From positions 149,423,161-149,487,160 of the forward strand of contig OY776114.1 in the NCBI GenBank assembly GCA_963675035.1: 64,000 nt of DNA, in the 5' to 3' direction. The notes beneath the pieces are model-generated. The model made no database searches, had not been told where the DNA came from, and saw nothing but the letters and a program-made list of their open reading frames with translations. A program made the translations under genes and the position numbers. Origin of the DNA: Allygus modestus. Lineage: Eukaryota; Arthropoda; Insecta; Hemiptera; Cicadellidae. Below, in pieces: positions 1-11,699 of the stretch; position 1 is the first letter of the stretch, and every line of letters begins with the position of its first letter.

Positions 1-68
1 ACGTCGCCAGAGGGCAGCTCGGAGCAGTCCTGCAAGGTGTTGTCCAGTGCGAGGTACAGCAGGTGAGT
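1..68 (-). CDS. IVNS1ABP: IVNS1ABP-like BTB-Kelch gene, fifth coding exon (cut by window edge)
   Basis: Minus-strand exon running off the left edge. Its acceptor reads GTTGCCAG at 76-69, after a pyrimidine-containing stretch. In phase 0 it encodes THLLYLALDNTLQDCSELPS followed by GD and two bases of the next codon. This continues directly from the exon ending at 1146 (DLNTLTEK). The segment corresponds to the last helices of the BACK domain, where vertebrate IVNS1ABP has a similar Leu/Tyr-rich helix followed by an acidic linker. It gives residues 236-257 of the reconstructed protein. The Kelch beta-propeller expected downstream lies outside the window. The assignment rests on the upstream exons; this piece alone would be too short. 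Confidence 0.75.
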
Positions 69-131
69 CTGGCAACAGACAACCGCTAGTCAACTTGTTG
101 TTATTTACACCATGCACCAGTGGCACTTTGT

Positions 132-526
132 ATTAAGAGGGAGCTCCAGCCACAAAACTTCTCCCCTCCCCGTAAGGCCAACGTTAACTTTCAAAGCCTG
201 TCCCTCCCCAACGGTTTATCCGATTATTGCTTTATGGTTCATTTAAAGAGCAAAACACTACCTAGCGATTTCAGTGAGCAAAATGTTGATATCACAAGTA
301 ATAATCATTAAAAAATTCCAAAATATTTAATATTTACAATTTTGTTTATTGATGAACTATACGTGATATCGAAATTCTGCTCACTGAAATCGCCAAGTAT
401 TTTTTTGCTCTTTAAAATGAACATTAAAACGATTTCAGATTATCTGTTGAGGGAGGAAGGCTTAGAAAGTTAACATTGGTCTTATAGGATAAACAGGTAG
501 ACGCAGATTACTGGAGCCCTCTTAAC
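132..526. mobile_element. Palindromic (fold-back) MITE, copy 1
   Basis: The ends are complementary: TTAAGAGGGAGCTCCAG at the left and CTGGAGCCCTCTTAA at the right. Interior blocks are mirrored too: AGCGATTTCAGTGAGCAAAA on the left is answered by TGCTCACTGAAATCGCC on the right. The whole 395 bp can therefore fold into one long hairpin. A second copy lies at 6421-6834. No coding capacity. It sits in the intron between the fourth and fifth coding exons. No clean target duplication is visible here. Confidence 0.7.
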
Positions 527-1145
527 GTTGTTACAAGATTACAGTCAAAACTTCTATATGAATCGAATCTGTGCCCTCTTATACTGAAATATAAGATGCA
601 AACTATTTACTAGGCTAGCAAGGTTTATCGAGATTTATACCTTGTTTTTTCCTCTTGATAGTAATACGAGGTTAGAAAACTAGAAACCTAATTGTATTAC
701 TAGTAAACCCCCTAATTAATATAATTAAAAGGTAGAAACCTTGAAATAGTTTTAAAAGTGTGTGTTTTTATTCCTTTACAATAAGTTAAAAATGCAATTC
801 CTAGGGTTTCCCATATGGATAAGCACAAACATTTTTTTAAAAGATAATATGGAGAGAATAAACCAAACATTTGGTATATTATTTCAACAACCATATTGCA
901 CAATAAGCAATGATTTTGTTTGTCAAACATAATTGGATATAAACTAAACTCAAGGCTGCATTTTTAATCTCTTTGCCCTTCACCATTAACTAGTCAAATT
1001 AATTAACTAATTTAGTCAAGCGATAATAAATAAATAAATAAAATTCTTGCGACAATTAAACTTCCCCAAAAGCGATTCTTAGCAATTTACACTCACAAGA
1101 GACCATATTTCGCTATACTATGCAAGTGCATGACATCATCCTCAC
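527..1145. other. Intron sequence, no gene seen
   Basis: AT-rich intron between the exons ending at 1146 and starting at 68. It holds a short (AATA)n run near 1026-1042 and no open frame with coding character. Confidence 0.6.
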
Positions 1146-1322
1146 CTTCTCCGTGAGCGTGTTCAAGTCGTCGTCGTCGTGCGAGCGCTTGACCCAGTCC
1201 AGCACCAGGTGGCACAGTGACTCGCAGGCCACCAGACTCATCTCCTGGCGCGTCTGGTTGAGCACCTCCACGCGCACGCACGGTAGCGCCAGCAGCACCG
1301 ACGTCTGACTAACCTCTGAGAA
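1146..1322 (-). CDS. IVNS1ABP: IVNS1ABP-like gene, fourth coding exon (BACK domain)
   Basis: A 177-nt exon (59 codons, phase 0 at both ends), with acceptor GTGTACAG at 1330-1323 and donor GAGAAG|GTGAGG at 1145. It encodes FSEVSQTSVLLALP, then CVRVEVLNQ, LCHLVLDWVKRS, a DDDD run, and ends LNTLTEK. The order 'LLxLPxxxxEVL' followed by 'xxLDWVKRS' is typical of BACK domains of BTB-Kelch proteins. The spacing to the preceding exon matches human IVNS1ABP without a gap, as far as I recall that sequence. Reconstructed residues 177-235. A pogo-type MITE lies only 41 bp upstream of the acceptor. Confidence 0.85.
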
Positions 1323-1363
1323 CTGTACACCAGACAACAATAGAGATGGTCATTCATATTATA

Positions 1364-1827
1364 CAGTAGATTCTCAGAAATCCGGACTATTGTGGCGGTC
1401 GGCCGCTCCGGATTTGTTCAAAATCCGGATTTGCCAGAGGTGGGCATGAATCATCAATTCCGTCTTTATAGTGAACAATTATGATAATATGTGTTTACGT
1501 TTATGTGCTCATACAAGAGTGAGCTTCCAGAAGTAAATGATGAATCCTCGACAGGAGAAGACCTGAACGGAGTCGCATACTGGAAATGTAATCAATATCA
1601 AACACAAGCAAGGACTCGGACCATCCGAGGTTGAGATAGAGTGCCTGACGATGCAACCTACATGATATTTGTGTAACGCAGGATAATCAAGTGAAAAATG
1701 AAGGCGCTAAACCTACAAGTTCAGGTTTTTTTGTTATTTGCAAGAAACTAATTTTTTAAAATCAAGATCATTGGTCCGAATAACCGTGAGTCCGGATAAG
1801 TGTGATCCGGATTTCTGAGAGTCTACT
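1364..1827. mobile_element. pogo/Tigger-type MITE
   Basis: The left end, CAGTAGATTCTCAGAAATCC, follows a TA dinucleotide. The right end is its near complement, ATCCGGATTTCTGAGAGTCT followed by ACT. Ends starting CAGTAGAnTCTC with TA targets are characteristic of pogo/Tigger-family Tc1/mariner elements. The 464-bp interior has no intact transposase. It lies in the intron immediately before the exon at 1322. The right-hand TA is not preserved. Confidence 0.65.
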
Positions 1828-2768
1828 CAGAGATGTAATAAACATTGCGCAATGTAACCTTATCTCATTTGGGGTCAACATTTGTTTTGGGGTCAACATC
1901 TACCATCCAACTTAGAAAGCAACAGAGCAAAAAGTGTTTTGGAAACAAAGTGAAAAATTATCTTTTGTGGAAAAGTTGTTATTCACCGGAAGAGTTGAGT
2001 TAGCGAAAAAAGATTCATTAAAGTCTAATATTTAGGCCTAAAGACTTTTAATTGTTGCCCTTGATAGTTTATCTCAAAATGTACGTACTCTCATTAACTT
2101 TGAATTTTAATACTTTGACATTTAATGTTTTTTATCTATTTTTGAAAAAGCTTTGATTTTAAAATTACAATTATTAATACATTTACAGTTTGAGCAGTAT
2201 AATCAACCTGTATTAATTACTTTAAGCCTATTTGTATTGACATTGTAAATATTTTGAAACTGCTTATGTGTATATTAACAATATGAATCAAGATTATTTA
2301 TTCTGATTCTGAACAACGCAGTCAAATAATCTGCTGATGCGCAGGAACAGGGAAGTGAACCATTTCAAATCTGAGTAATGTGAATAATGCTTAGGACATA
2401 TGCTTTTACTCAATGCCAACTAAATGGGAAAAGCAATAGCTATTTTTTTATTCACATTACCCATTAAATCTGGTAAAACCTAACTGTTGATTTATTATTC
2501 AAATCTATTGCAATATTTACAAGCATCTCCAAGAATTTAGTAACATTATGAAAATAATCTGCTAATCTATAAACAGGAGACACGGTCAACAAATAAATAA
2601 AAAACTACGATAAAAGATTTATAGTACTAATACCATCAAGTGACTCAAAAGTAATTTAATTGGAACTTCTGCAGTTTCGTGATATAAAAACTCAACCTCA
2701 AGTTCAAAAAGAATGCTTTTGACTCACTGAGTACGTCTCTTATTTTAAAGGATGAAAACGTTAGACTC
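1828..2768. other. Intron sequence, no gene seen
   Basis: AT-rich intron of the IVNS1ABP-like gene. No exon, RNA gene or repeat boundary was recognised. The last 8 bp (2761-2768) are the left target duplication of the hAT MITE that follows. Confidence 0.5.
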
Positions 2769-3166
2769 GGTGGCGTAGATAGACCTTTGTCAAGGGGGGG
2801 GATATCTCATTAGGGAATAAAAACAACAAACCGTGTTCGTGACTAGCGCGGATACCGGTATACAAAATTGGAGACATCATTGAACTGTCCCTTACATTCA
2901 AGTTCTGCTGATGGTGGCCGCTATGAGGTGAGGGAAGGAGTTTAGTGACTCATGTCGCAATTCCCTCAATTCTGTGCCGGTGCAGTTCGTCTGCTAGGCC
3001 TACTATTTATTGTACGCGAACAGCATTCTTAAAATAAATAAGATATTTTAGAGATAATGCACAGCTTGATTTCAGGAGGATAAAAATTTTAATTTTTCCA
3101 AGTTACAAGGGGGGATATATCCCCCTGATTCCCCCCCCCCGCCACTTGATATATCTACGCCACTTG
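2769..3166. mobile_element. hAT-type MITE with 8-bp target-site duplication
   Basis: This 398-bp insertion is flanked on both sides by TTAGACTC (2761-2768 and 3167-3174), an exact 8-bp duplication as made by hAT transposases. The inner ends are complementary: GGTGGCGTAGATA at the left, TATCTACGCCACTTG at the right. This matches the 'CAGTGGCGTAGC' type of terminus common among hAT MITEs. Subterminal G-runs (near 2797) and C-runs (near 3131) are also mirrored. There is no coding capacity. Confidence 0.8.
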
Positions 3167-3397
3167 TTAGACTCAAGATTTTTAGAATTGCAAACGTATT
3201 TTTACATGGAGTTACAAAATCTTGCCAAAACACATGAACTCACAACACTCAACGTTCATCAAAATAGGTTTCGGTAGACAATACAATGATAAATCCCTAA
3301 TGCTGACTAAATCAGGGCGTGCTCATATATTTATGTTTGCAAACTACAAAAATAATTTGCTACATGTCAGAAGACAACACGCCACAAACGGACATAC

Positions 3398-3596
3398 CTG
3401 GTGGGCAATATAGCTGTCCACTTGGGCCACGAAGGTCTTGTTCCTTGCGATACCGGGTAGTGACCGTATCTCTATGCAACTCTCAGCGTCCATGTGTTGA
3501 ATCAGGTGACGAGCGCACTCCTTCGCCACTCTGTCCATCTTCAGCTTAGTGGCTGTCTGGAACACCGACTTGACCTGGTGTGAGCGCACCTCCAGC
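3398..3596 (-). CDS. IVNS1ABP: IVNS1ABP-like gene, third coding exon (BTB C-terminus / BACK start)
   Basis: A 199-nt exon with acceptor CTGTGTCCACAG at 3608-3597 and donor CACCAG|GTATGT at 3397. It enters in the third base of an Arg codon split with the previous exon and leaves in phase 0. It encodes LEVRSHQVKSVFQTATKLKM, then DRVAKECARHLIQHMDAESC, then IEIRSLPGIARNKTFVAQVD and SYIAHQ. The 'ATKLKMDRV...C...L...MDxxSC' run is the BTB-to-3-box/BACK transition and closely resembles vertebrate IVNS1ABP. Reconstructed residues 110-176. Confidence 0.9.
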
Positions 3597-4663
3597 CTGT
3601 GGACACAGGTTGACTTTATAGAAAATGGTACTATGTTCAAACGTAAGATAAAGCTATTCAAAACAACTGTCTCAGTTTTGGAAAAAATAATATTCAATGG
3701 AGGCTGAGATTGAATATAACACAGGAATATATAACAGGAATATACACAGGAACTGAATATAACTGATGTTGAGTTTTTTAACACAGCAAAAGTTTGTATT
3801 ACATACATTGTAAATATTCGCTCTTAGCCTTCCTGCGAACAGTTTTCCTGAAAACTGGGTTTTTTACATTGTCCTGTGATGGCATTACAATAACCATAGA
3901 ACTTCATATAACCAGAACCATATGGTTTTTTTCATAGAACTTCATATAATACAATAGTACCCAGAGAGACCAAGTCATGCTCGGTGACATTAGATTAGTT
4001 TCCGTGGGTTAAAAAACTAAATAGATAAATGTTGTATAGTTCTATAATTTACACAAAATCTTATAATGTCATTCTCAATGTTAGTGACCGAAGCCGTTTA
4101 TAGAATAGTCCTGGAGTAGTTTAATTTGGATATGTCCACTCTATTTGCAATCATTATTCAATGGTTCTCTAGCCACTGTTTTCTAGAAATCACTTGTTGA
4201 TAATTTTTACCATGCGCCGAGATGTTTTACATTATTTATTCTCAGCAGTTACGATTCTTTTGTGTTGATTTTAAACTATGTAAGCCCAATGTTACAGTTT
4301 TCAATTTTCAAATGAGTTTTTTTTTACAAAATATGAGATTTCCCGTGGTTGAGATTTTTACCAATACATTTTTTAGGTCCGAACACCCCTAATTCCAAAG
4401 TGGAAGAAAAATCCTTCTGCTGGATTCTGAGATTAAACAAACAAACAAACAAATATTACTCGTCTATGAGTATAGCACATATAATATAGACTGTTCTTAG
4501 TAAGTACACTACGCTCTAAGATACTGGCAAGCCCAGGACAAATGCATACTGGAGACTTGACGCAACACCAAAGAAACATTTTCCTCATCAACTATGGAAT
4601 TATCGGAAAACCTAGCATAAATCGTAATGTAATGGAAGCCTAATAGTCAGTTGATGATCTCAC
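3597..4663. other. Intron, no gene seen
   Basis: AT-rich intron between the second and third coding exons. It holds a short direct repeat of CATAGAACTTCATATAA (near 3895 and 3933) and an (AACA)n run around 4434-4451. Nothing else was recognised. Confidence 0.5.
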
Positions 4664-4851
4664 CGAGCAGTGTAAGCATAGTCAATGAGCTTCTCCAGGG
4701 CCACTTTGTCGAAGCCGCCGTTAAGGTGGTAGGTTACGATGTTCTCGCGGACACTGCCCTTGGTCTCATCATCAGCCGAGAACAGCTCCAGCAGATGAGG
4801 ACTGGCTGAAGCCAGGACTGCGCGGTGGCCGTGCAACTCACTGTTGCCAAC
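4664..4851 (-). CDS. IVNS1ABP: IVNS1ABP-like gene, second coding exon (BTB core)
   Basis: A 188-nt exon with acceptor ATGTTTTAG at 4860-4852 and donor GCTCG|GTGAGA at 4663. It starts in phase 0 and ends after two bases of a codon that the next exon completes as Arg. It encodes VGNSELHGHRAVLASASPHL, then LELFSADDE, a variable loop, GGFDKVALEKLIDYAYTA. 'HRAVLAxxSPxLxxLF' and 'LEKLIDYAYTA' are the hallmark BTB/POZ strand-helix motifs. This exon is not revealed by any long open frame because it is short. I found it by joining conserved motifs across splice sites. Reconstructed residues 48-109. Confidence 0.9.
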
Positions 4852-4940
4852 CTAAAACATGATATAACATCAGCTGCTGAGGTTCAACGACACCAACCTG
4901 TCACACCGCATCAGCTGTTCAACCTAATGTGGCAAATTAA

Positions 4941-5825
4941 CCCTTTGCGATCGGAAGGCCAGCAGGAGTGGCCTCAACGCAGTCGGCAGCCAGTCAAAAT
5001 TCTTTCCGTACTGACTTGGTTCCGACGGTCGGACGGCCAGCTGTACTGGCCACGTCCCACTACGCGTCACCTCGGCATTTATCATGGCGGCTCGCTCCCC
5101 GTAGCTCAGAATTATTTTCACTGAAAACCTTCAGTGTTAGCATAGGGGATTTAAATTTTAATAAAACGTCTCTCAATTCGTCTTATCTTTAACGATCGTT
5201 CATTATTACTTAGTTAAATATACGGGGGGAAAAAAACATAACCCCATTCTTACTAATAAATGTTTATACGGGATAAAACAATTTTATTGTAGGCCTAATT
5301 ATAATATAAGTGTAGGCCTATACGTAAACGTATAAGTGTTCTTATAATCATGTACATTAAAACTTAAAACTTAATTAAAAATACAAATAAACACAAATGT
5401 CTCGAGAAAATCACCAAAACACAGTTAAAATCACATAAAACTGAACCAAAACAATGATGAATATGACAGCACTTGTGCCAGAACAACAGGTGTTTATTTT
5501 AGTTGTTTACACCACAATTCTTACGATATAATGTTGCAAGCCTGCTGATCGTTTAGTTTAACAATTCCTCACTAGGTTGCAGCACTCTACAGGCATTATA
5601 CCACAGTTGGAATATTACAAACGAAAACATTGTTGTCGGCCAGTCCTGCTGGACACCCGAGCATTCGTTGGATTTCATGTTGGCCAGCACCGCTGGCCGT
5701 CCGATCGCAAAGGAAAACTGCTGTGGAAAAAAATCCGACTTCCGCGCGCTAATGGCGGCGGCCAGTGGAGCTGGCCGCGCGACCGCTGAGGAATAACGGC
5801 AAATATGCATTCCGATCGCAAAGGG
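4941..5825. mobile_element. Non-autonomous piggyBac-type element
   Basis: An 885-bp insertion bounded by TTAA at 4937-4940 and 5826-5829. Its perfect inverted ends are CCCTTTGCGATCGGAA and TTCCGATCGCAAAGGG. TTAA target duplication plus termini starting CCC are diagnostic of the piggyBac superfamily. GGCCAGC/GCTGGCC palindromes recur under both ends, and both CpG-rich flanks enclose an AT-rich centre. There is no transposase frame. It lies in the 7-kb intron, 89 bp upstream of the BTB exon. Confidence 0.85.
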
Positions 5826-5829
5826 TTAA

Positions 5830-6420
5830 GAAAACTTGCAAATACATAATTGACTAGTTTCGTTGCACACGCTGATGGTTTCCAATTTATAATTTCTGAT
5901 TATACTAATATATAGGCTCACCGCTAATTTAAAAAAATAAACCAAATACACTTTTGATTATATTTGTTAAGAATTTAATTTTTACAAGTAAAAAAAATAC
6001 AAAACCAAAATCATAAACAAATTAGGTTTTTATGACCTTTCAAATATTTTTCATTGCAATGTACCCCAGTGGATTGAACAAATGTGAAGACAAGACCCTG
6101 GAGAAAAATTACAAAATGTTAATCGAATCTAAACTTTAAACCTTCTTACTACAAATAACAATTTAATGTTATAAGGGTATTATTTCCTTAATGGTTCTAT
6201 GCAATATATATATATTCGATTAGCTTATTTAAATTTAAATGGCAATGGTATTTGGGTAATATAATAAGGTTACCCATATTATATGCCAACTGACCAGAGA
6301 ATTGATTCCAAATTTAATAAAAATTAAGAGTGAAAAATAAAGTCAGGTTGTTAAGTCTTTTGTAGAATAAAAGTTACCTAAACCTAAACAATTTAAAAAA
6401 AAACTGTGTTGGAATTACAG
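5830..6420. other. Intron, no gene seen
   Basis: AT-rich intron sequence between two transposons. Nothing was recognised. Confidence 0.5.
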
Positions 6421-6834
6421 GTTAAGAGGGGCACCAGTCAAGAAACTTTTCACGTTCTACCTACTTCCCCCGGTAAGGCCAATGTTAACTTAAATCCTGT
6501 TCCTCTTCAACGGATTATCCGCTATCATTGATTTATGGCTCATTTTAAAGAGCAAAAAAATACTAGCGATTTCAGTGAGCAAAATTACAAAATCACAAAT
6601 AATAATCAATCAACAAAATTCCTAAATATTCAATATTTACAGTTTTGTTATGGGTGAACTAATTGTGATATCGATGTTTTGCTCACTGAAATTGCTAGCT
6701 ATATTTTAGATCTTCAAAATGAATCATCAATCATCGATTTCAGACACTCCATTGAGGAGGGGCGGACTTTGAAAGTTAACGTTGGTCTCACAGGAGAAGC
6801 AGGAGACACAGGAGGACTGGTGCCCCCTCTTAAC
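6421..6834. mobile_element. Palindromic (fold-back) MITE, copy 2
   Basis: The ends are GTTAAGAGGGGCACCAGTC and GGTGCCCCCTCTTAAC, with interior mirroring like copy 1 at 132-526 (AGCGATTTCAGTGAGCAAAA on the left, TTTGCTCACTGAAATTGC on the right). A possible 7-bp duplication ATTACAG lies just left of the element and again at 6839-6845, 4 bp beyond the right terminus. The superfamily is unassigned. Confidence 0.7.
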
Positions 6835-6950
6835 AAATATTACAGGAAAACCTCGCTCAACCATCACTCTCTGTTATCCGTCTTCCGTCTATGAGAATAT
6901 AACTATTTATTAGACCCAGGATTTGCGTGTCTGAGCGTCTGTAAAAGCTT

Positions 6951-8076
6951 TTAGCGAATTTCCCCTATAGAGAAGAAGCTATTACCGTAGGTCTCATGGT
7001 AAGACTTAAGCCCGAGACAATGATAACTTTTTGTTTTGAGGTCCCCAGATGCCAAAAACACTATTCGTTCAAATTTTTATATATGTATATATATATATAT
7101 GTGCCCGTTACCGCGATAACTTGAGTAAAAAACGTCCGATTTCGATGAAATTTGGCTCAAATGTGTAAAGTGACATTCATGACTTTAAGTTCGAAAACCA
7201 TAAATATCAGACCACGAGAAGGGGGGTTTATGGGGGTTTTAAATTTTCCAAAAATCAGTTTTTTGCATTTTTCACCCTACAATTTTTAAAAAACTTAATT
7301 TTGGTTTTGACCATGTTATAGAGCTTAAAAAAACAAATAATATGGTATTTTGAATTATTAACCTAGGTTAAGTGGTTGCGGAGAAAATCCAAAAAAACCT
7401 GCTCATAAAATCTCCCATGTTAATCTTATGGGAAAAAGGCTTTTCCTCAGTTCATTTCTACGTAAACTTCACATTTGCTTTTACCAATCAGTTTAGCTCT
7501 ACAAAAAAATCATTTTGGTGTTTAAATTGTGATTCTACGTCCAACCGTTGCCGTGATATTCAAAGTGCTAAACACAGTATGTTGTCCAATGTTATCCTTA
7601 TGGAGAATATTTAAAATTTGATATCTCGATTATTTATGAACATATATTGATGAAACTTGGTAGGTGGCTTCACCTAGTACTGGTATATTGATATTTCCAC
7701 AAAAAATTGATTTTTTGTTGATTATCCTCTTAGCAGCAAACCTGCATTCTCATCCCTAATGTTATTCTTATGGAGAATACGGAAAGCTTTATATCTCCCT
7801 TAATTATGAACATAAATCATTAAAACTTGGTATATAGCTTCACCTAGTTGAGTTATATTGATAATTGCAAAAAACCCGCATTTTTATCTTCCTCGTTGCA
7901 GCAAACCTGCGTTCTCAGCCCTAATGTTATTCTTATAAAGAATAAATAAAATGCTATATATCACTTATTTATTTAAGTATTTTTATGAAACTTGGTAAGT
8001 GGCTTTATGTGGTAGTAAGAAATATATTCATTCATAGGAAATTCGCTGAGTACGCAGGTTTGCTGCGACGGGGGTA
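6951..8076 (-). mobile_element. Helentron/HINE-like element, copy in gene intron
   Basis: A 1126-bp element. Read left to right it starts TTAGCGAATTTCCCCTATAG and ends with GGAAATTCGCTGAGTACGCA followed by GGTTTGCTGCGACGGGGGTA. The short inverted repeat GCGAATTTCC/GGAAATTCGC sits at the very start but about 30 bp inside the other end. A CGCAG-CTGCG stem-loop lies outside it. Asymmetric subterminal repeats, an end stem-loop, a (TA)n tract near 7081 and a tandem-like core match the HINE/DINE-1 class of non-autonomous Helentrons. No coding capacity. I call strand relative to the copies that begin TACCCCC. Confidence 0.75.
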
Positions 8077-10012
8077 TTATGTAATTTCAAACAACATAAA
8101 TATGTATGTAATGGAAAGTATTATCCTGCTGTACATAGTTTATTTCTCCCCTGAATGTTTTAAAATTTAGTTACTGTACACTGTAACCTACACGTTTATA
8201 TAATGACGTTTCTATTATCTGTCTATTCAGTTATCCGTCACAGTCCTGGTACTGAAGATGACAGTTAACAGAGGTTCTACTGTACAAGAATGAAAATAGG
8301 TCGAGTTTATTAAAAACCAAATTATGTAAATAAAAAAAATTTCTATTTAGAAACAACATCAGCCATGCCTTTTTTCATTCACTTTTCTCGTTTTTAAACC
8401 AATAACCCAGCCAAAGTGTCATGTTAAGTTTATGTTCAACCCTCACAGCATAATGAAGTGATGAAACGTTGCCAAAAGGTTGCTAAAGACATCACCTGAG
8501 CTTGGCTTGGCGAAGGTAACGGGGCCGCCCCACTTGTATCGTTATTACCGGCTTGATTCTCGCCTAGGCCACCCGTATTGTGCCAGCTTCTGCGTGCGAA
8601 ATGACGCACGAGCCGAGGGAAAAACTCGGTCAGCCCATCAATAGCGCCGCAATGGCTCATTCAAGTAATTAGTCTGGCAGACAGATTCTCACTATCAGGA
8701 TTGGCCAAGGTGCAAATTGGCAACTAGAACGGCCTCTGTGGGCCAAGGTCGCCGACAAAACTGCAAAGGTTTACAACAGGTGGCAACAGTGCTTCTACTT
8801 TCCCCTATTCATTTCCATTCACAAATTTATTTGTAACTAAATTATTTATTTTCTGTTAAGATGTTCGACCTATATTTCGCTTGTATGAATAAATTTACTT
8901 TCTTCAGTTAGCTATTCTTATGTAAAGAAACTCTGCATCTTATAATTCATTCCTTTTCATTCATGTAATAAATATTTTAATTTTATCAATTAATTGGTAC
9001 TTGTTAGTATATTTTGATAAAACCAAACATACAAAGATTCCCAAATTTCTAAAATGTGTTGCCCGAAAAATTTGTAGCCTACGCTTAAAAAATTATTCAA
9101 ATCAATCCAAATTTTATTTTAAAACAGCCCTAAAATAGAGGTAGAGTTGTTAGTTTTCATGAAATAGGCTTAAGTTCTTAACGAACGTATATTACAGGGA
9201 CTGTTATTTATGTTTGGACTTAAAGTGTAAGTATATTCAAGGTGTTTAAATTAATTACAACTTTCGAAGCATCTAACAAGTAAAGAAAACATAACTGAAA
9301 TATGTTTAAAATGCACTAATTAGAAAAGTGAAGCTATACCAAATTTAAAAACATTTACTGATAACTAAATTCAAATTTATTTATAAAAAAATTAATTATT
9401 TATTTACTGTGTGTCAAATTTTAATGATTAATGCAGATGAAGAGTTACAGCATTGACTATGGTCAATGATTACAGTGTTATCTTTATTATCACAGTGATT
9501 GTGTACAGAGGTTAATTTTTATTACAGTGTGTATAAGACAAGGCAACATAACACCTTATCAAGTGTGGGGTATTCACTGTCTTAAACATAATGGTAGGTT
9601 ATCTTTACTATGATAAACCTGAGAGCAAATCTCAAAGATAACAGTTGCTAAGTGTTGTGCTAAATTTATACATTTCTTAGATCATGAGGAAATATTGTTT
9701 CAAAATGATATAAGAACTAATTTACTAATGTAGTTTCATCTCAATAGCTACGATAACTTTGTGCTGAGAATCCATATCAATCATCTACATAAAATACCTT
9801 TTAATTTTTATTTTAACACGTTCAATGCTGACAAAAGTGTTTAAACATGAAAATCACATATGTTTCAATGTTAATTAGAATACATTAATAAACGTACTCC
9901 GCACACAATGTGTAAAGGGACTTGACAAGTTTTGACTTACCCAATCCCCCCCCCCCATCAGACAGAAACGTGGTGGGTTTAAGAACTGAGCCTCTTATAT
10001 TTTTAAAACAAA
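8077..10012. other. Intron, no gene seen; GC-rich patch at 8500-8670
   Basis: Mostly AT-rich intron. The patch 8500-8670 is distinctly GC- and CpG-rich and may be an old transposon end or a regulatory element. No splice-compatible coding frame was recognised. A C-run occurs at 9946-9956. Confidence 0.45.
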
Positions 10013-11132
10013 TCACTACTATTATAAAAGTGAGATGGTGTCTGTCTGTCTTGTGACGCATAGCGGCACGCTATTTTATATAGTACCGCGCAAGCTGCGT
10101 CGCGGAGCCACTGCCAGGAGCACTTCGCCTGTCGCACCGTTGATAGAGCGAAGAACCTTTTTCCCTTCTAGTCAACCAAAAAAATACTCCCAACTGCTCT
10201 CGCCCCCTTCCCGAGCAACCCTCTTCAAGGACTGACGCTTCAACTTTCCTTCTTCACCAATATTCAAAAATGGATTAGTAGTATCATTAGAATTATGGTA
10301 TTTAGAGACAGTATGGCTGGCTAAATAGATCAATAAGGGGAAACCCGAACACTTTGCAACAGGTTGAATTTCACCACGTTGTGGCAATAATTAATTAGAC
10401 TCCTCAGAAGATTTTTCTATAGTTTTTTCAATAGCTTGCAGTAAATTTATACATTCAATTAGCTTAAAGAGTAGTTACCGTGCCTTGATCAATTATTTTA
10501 GTAACCTGAGATACTGATGTCAATATAATACAGATGTTTTGGAAGGATAGTTTATTAGTTCATTACAGTTATTTAGATCAATCAAAGCTGGCTAAGTAGG
10601 CTCTCTGGTCTCAGGTAAAAGGTCCTCGAGCCTCTGGTCCCCCACGCACGTTTCCAATTCCATTATATAGTTTGGTACAGCTATTACAACACAGGTATGG
10701 AAGAGGCAGCAGCCTTACCATTTAGGCGTTACAGTCCACTATTCCTTATTAGTAGCAGAGTCAGCACGTCCCCCATCCCCTCAATATTTTCGCTACAGTC
10801 TATCTGTCTATTGATCCATCACGCCAAAACCACTGGATCAATTCGGCTGAAATTTTGCACAAGTGTAGTCTATGTACCCAGGAGTGTCATAGGCCTAATG
10901 CTGTTTAGAAATGTCCTCAGGGCTCTGCCCCACGGGACTTCCAAGTTCCCATGTTATTCAAATGGAGGAGAGTTTTATTTGGTTTATGTCACATGTGTGT
11001 TCTCCTAATTCAATTAATTTAAATAAACAGCTGTTATAAGGAGTAAATCTACAGTCTTGGGAGTCTTGTTTTGTTTACAACTTTTCTACCCTGAATTTTC
11101 ACCCCGTTGCAAAGGAAGGGCATAGCAGCTAG
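10013..11132 (+). mobile_element. Non-autonomous Helitron
   Basis: It starts TCACTACTATTATAAAAGTG after an A and ends GCATAGCAGCTAG before a T. This is the Helitron pattern of 5'-TC, 3'-CTRR, insertion between A and T, no target duplication and no inverted repeats. The 5' stretch 'ATTATAAAAGTGAGATGGTGT' followed by repeated CTGT resembles the 5' ends of many insect Helitrons. The interior (10036-10235, 10697-11008) is GC-richer but has no Rep/helicase frame. A related internal stretch occurs at 34630-34790. A strong 3' hairpin is not obvious. Confidence 0.6.
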
Positions 11133-11699
11133 TATAAAATAACAGCCAGGCTCAGTAGATCCTTCAGTGGAACCCAATCTGCTTTATACCAGGTTCAGTA
11201 ATATTAAACCAGTTTAAACTTGAAACAACAGGAAAACGGGTCGACTCATGTACACATTTTCACATCTTGCATTGTGAAACATATTTTAAATTAGTCTTTA
11301 TTTTAATCAGAGATGGTTATAAGAGAACTAGAGTTATAAATTAGAACTAATTTCCTTATCAGAGTTTCAGGGTGAGTTTATTTTCTTCAGTGGATGTTCC
11401 ACTAGGGTTGGCTTTAGATAATACTTAGTTTGAATCATAAAGCCTATACCATTTAAGCTGTTAGCATGTCTGACGTTTATTTTTAAATAAATAGCCAAAT
11501 TTGAATTACTCACACTCTCTCTGTACTACAAAGACTTTTCCTTCCTCAGTCGTTACACCACCAATGGAGTCTTTCACACAATTTCTATCCTACTCTGGCT
11601 AGCACAATTGTCTTTCACAATCAGCTGTCTAATATGATTTCCCGACTGATAGATGGCAATAGCCCGTCACAGTAATAATAATATTCTTATCTATGTCTT
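11133..11699. other. Intron, no gene seen
   Basis: AT-rich intron between the Helitron and the SINE-like sequence. Nothing was recognised. Confidence 0.45.

Noticed and set aside
2097..2300. Possible microRNA or other small RNA in AT-rich intron
   Set aside because: I could not see a stable stem; AT-rich pairing is expected by chance.
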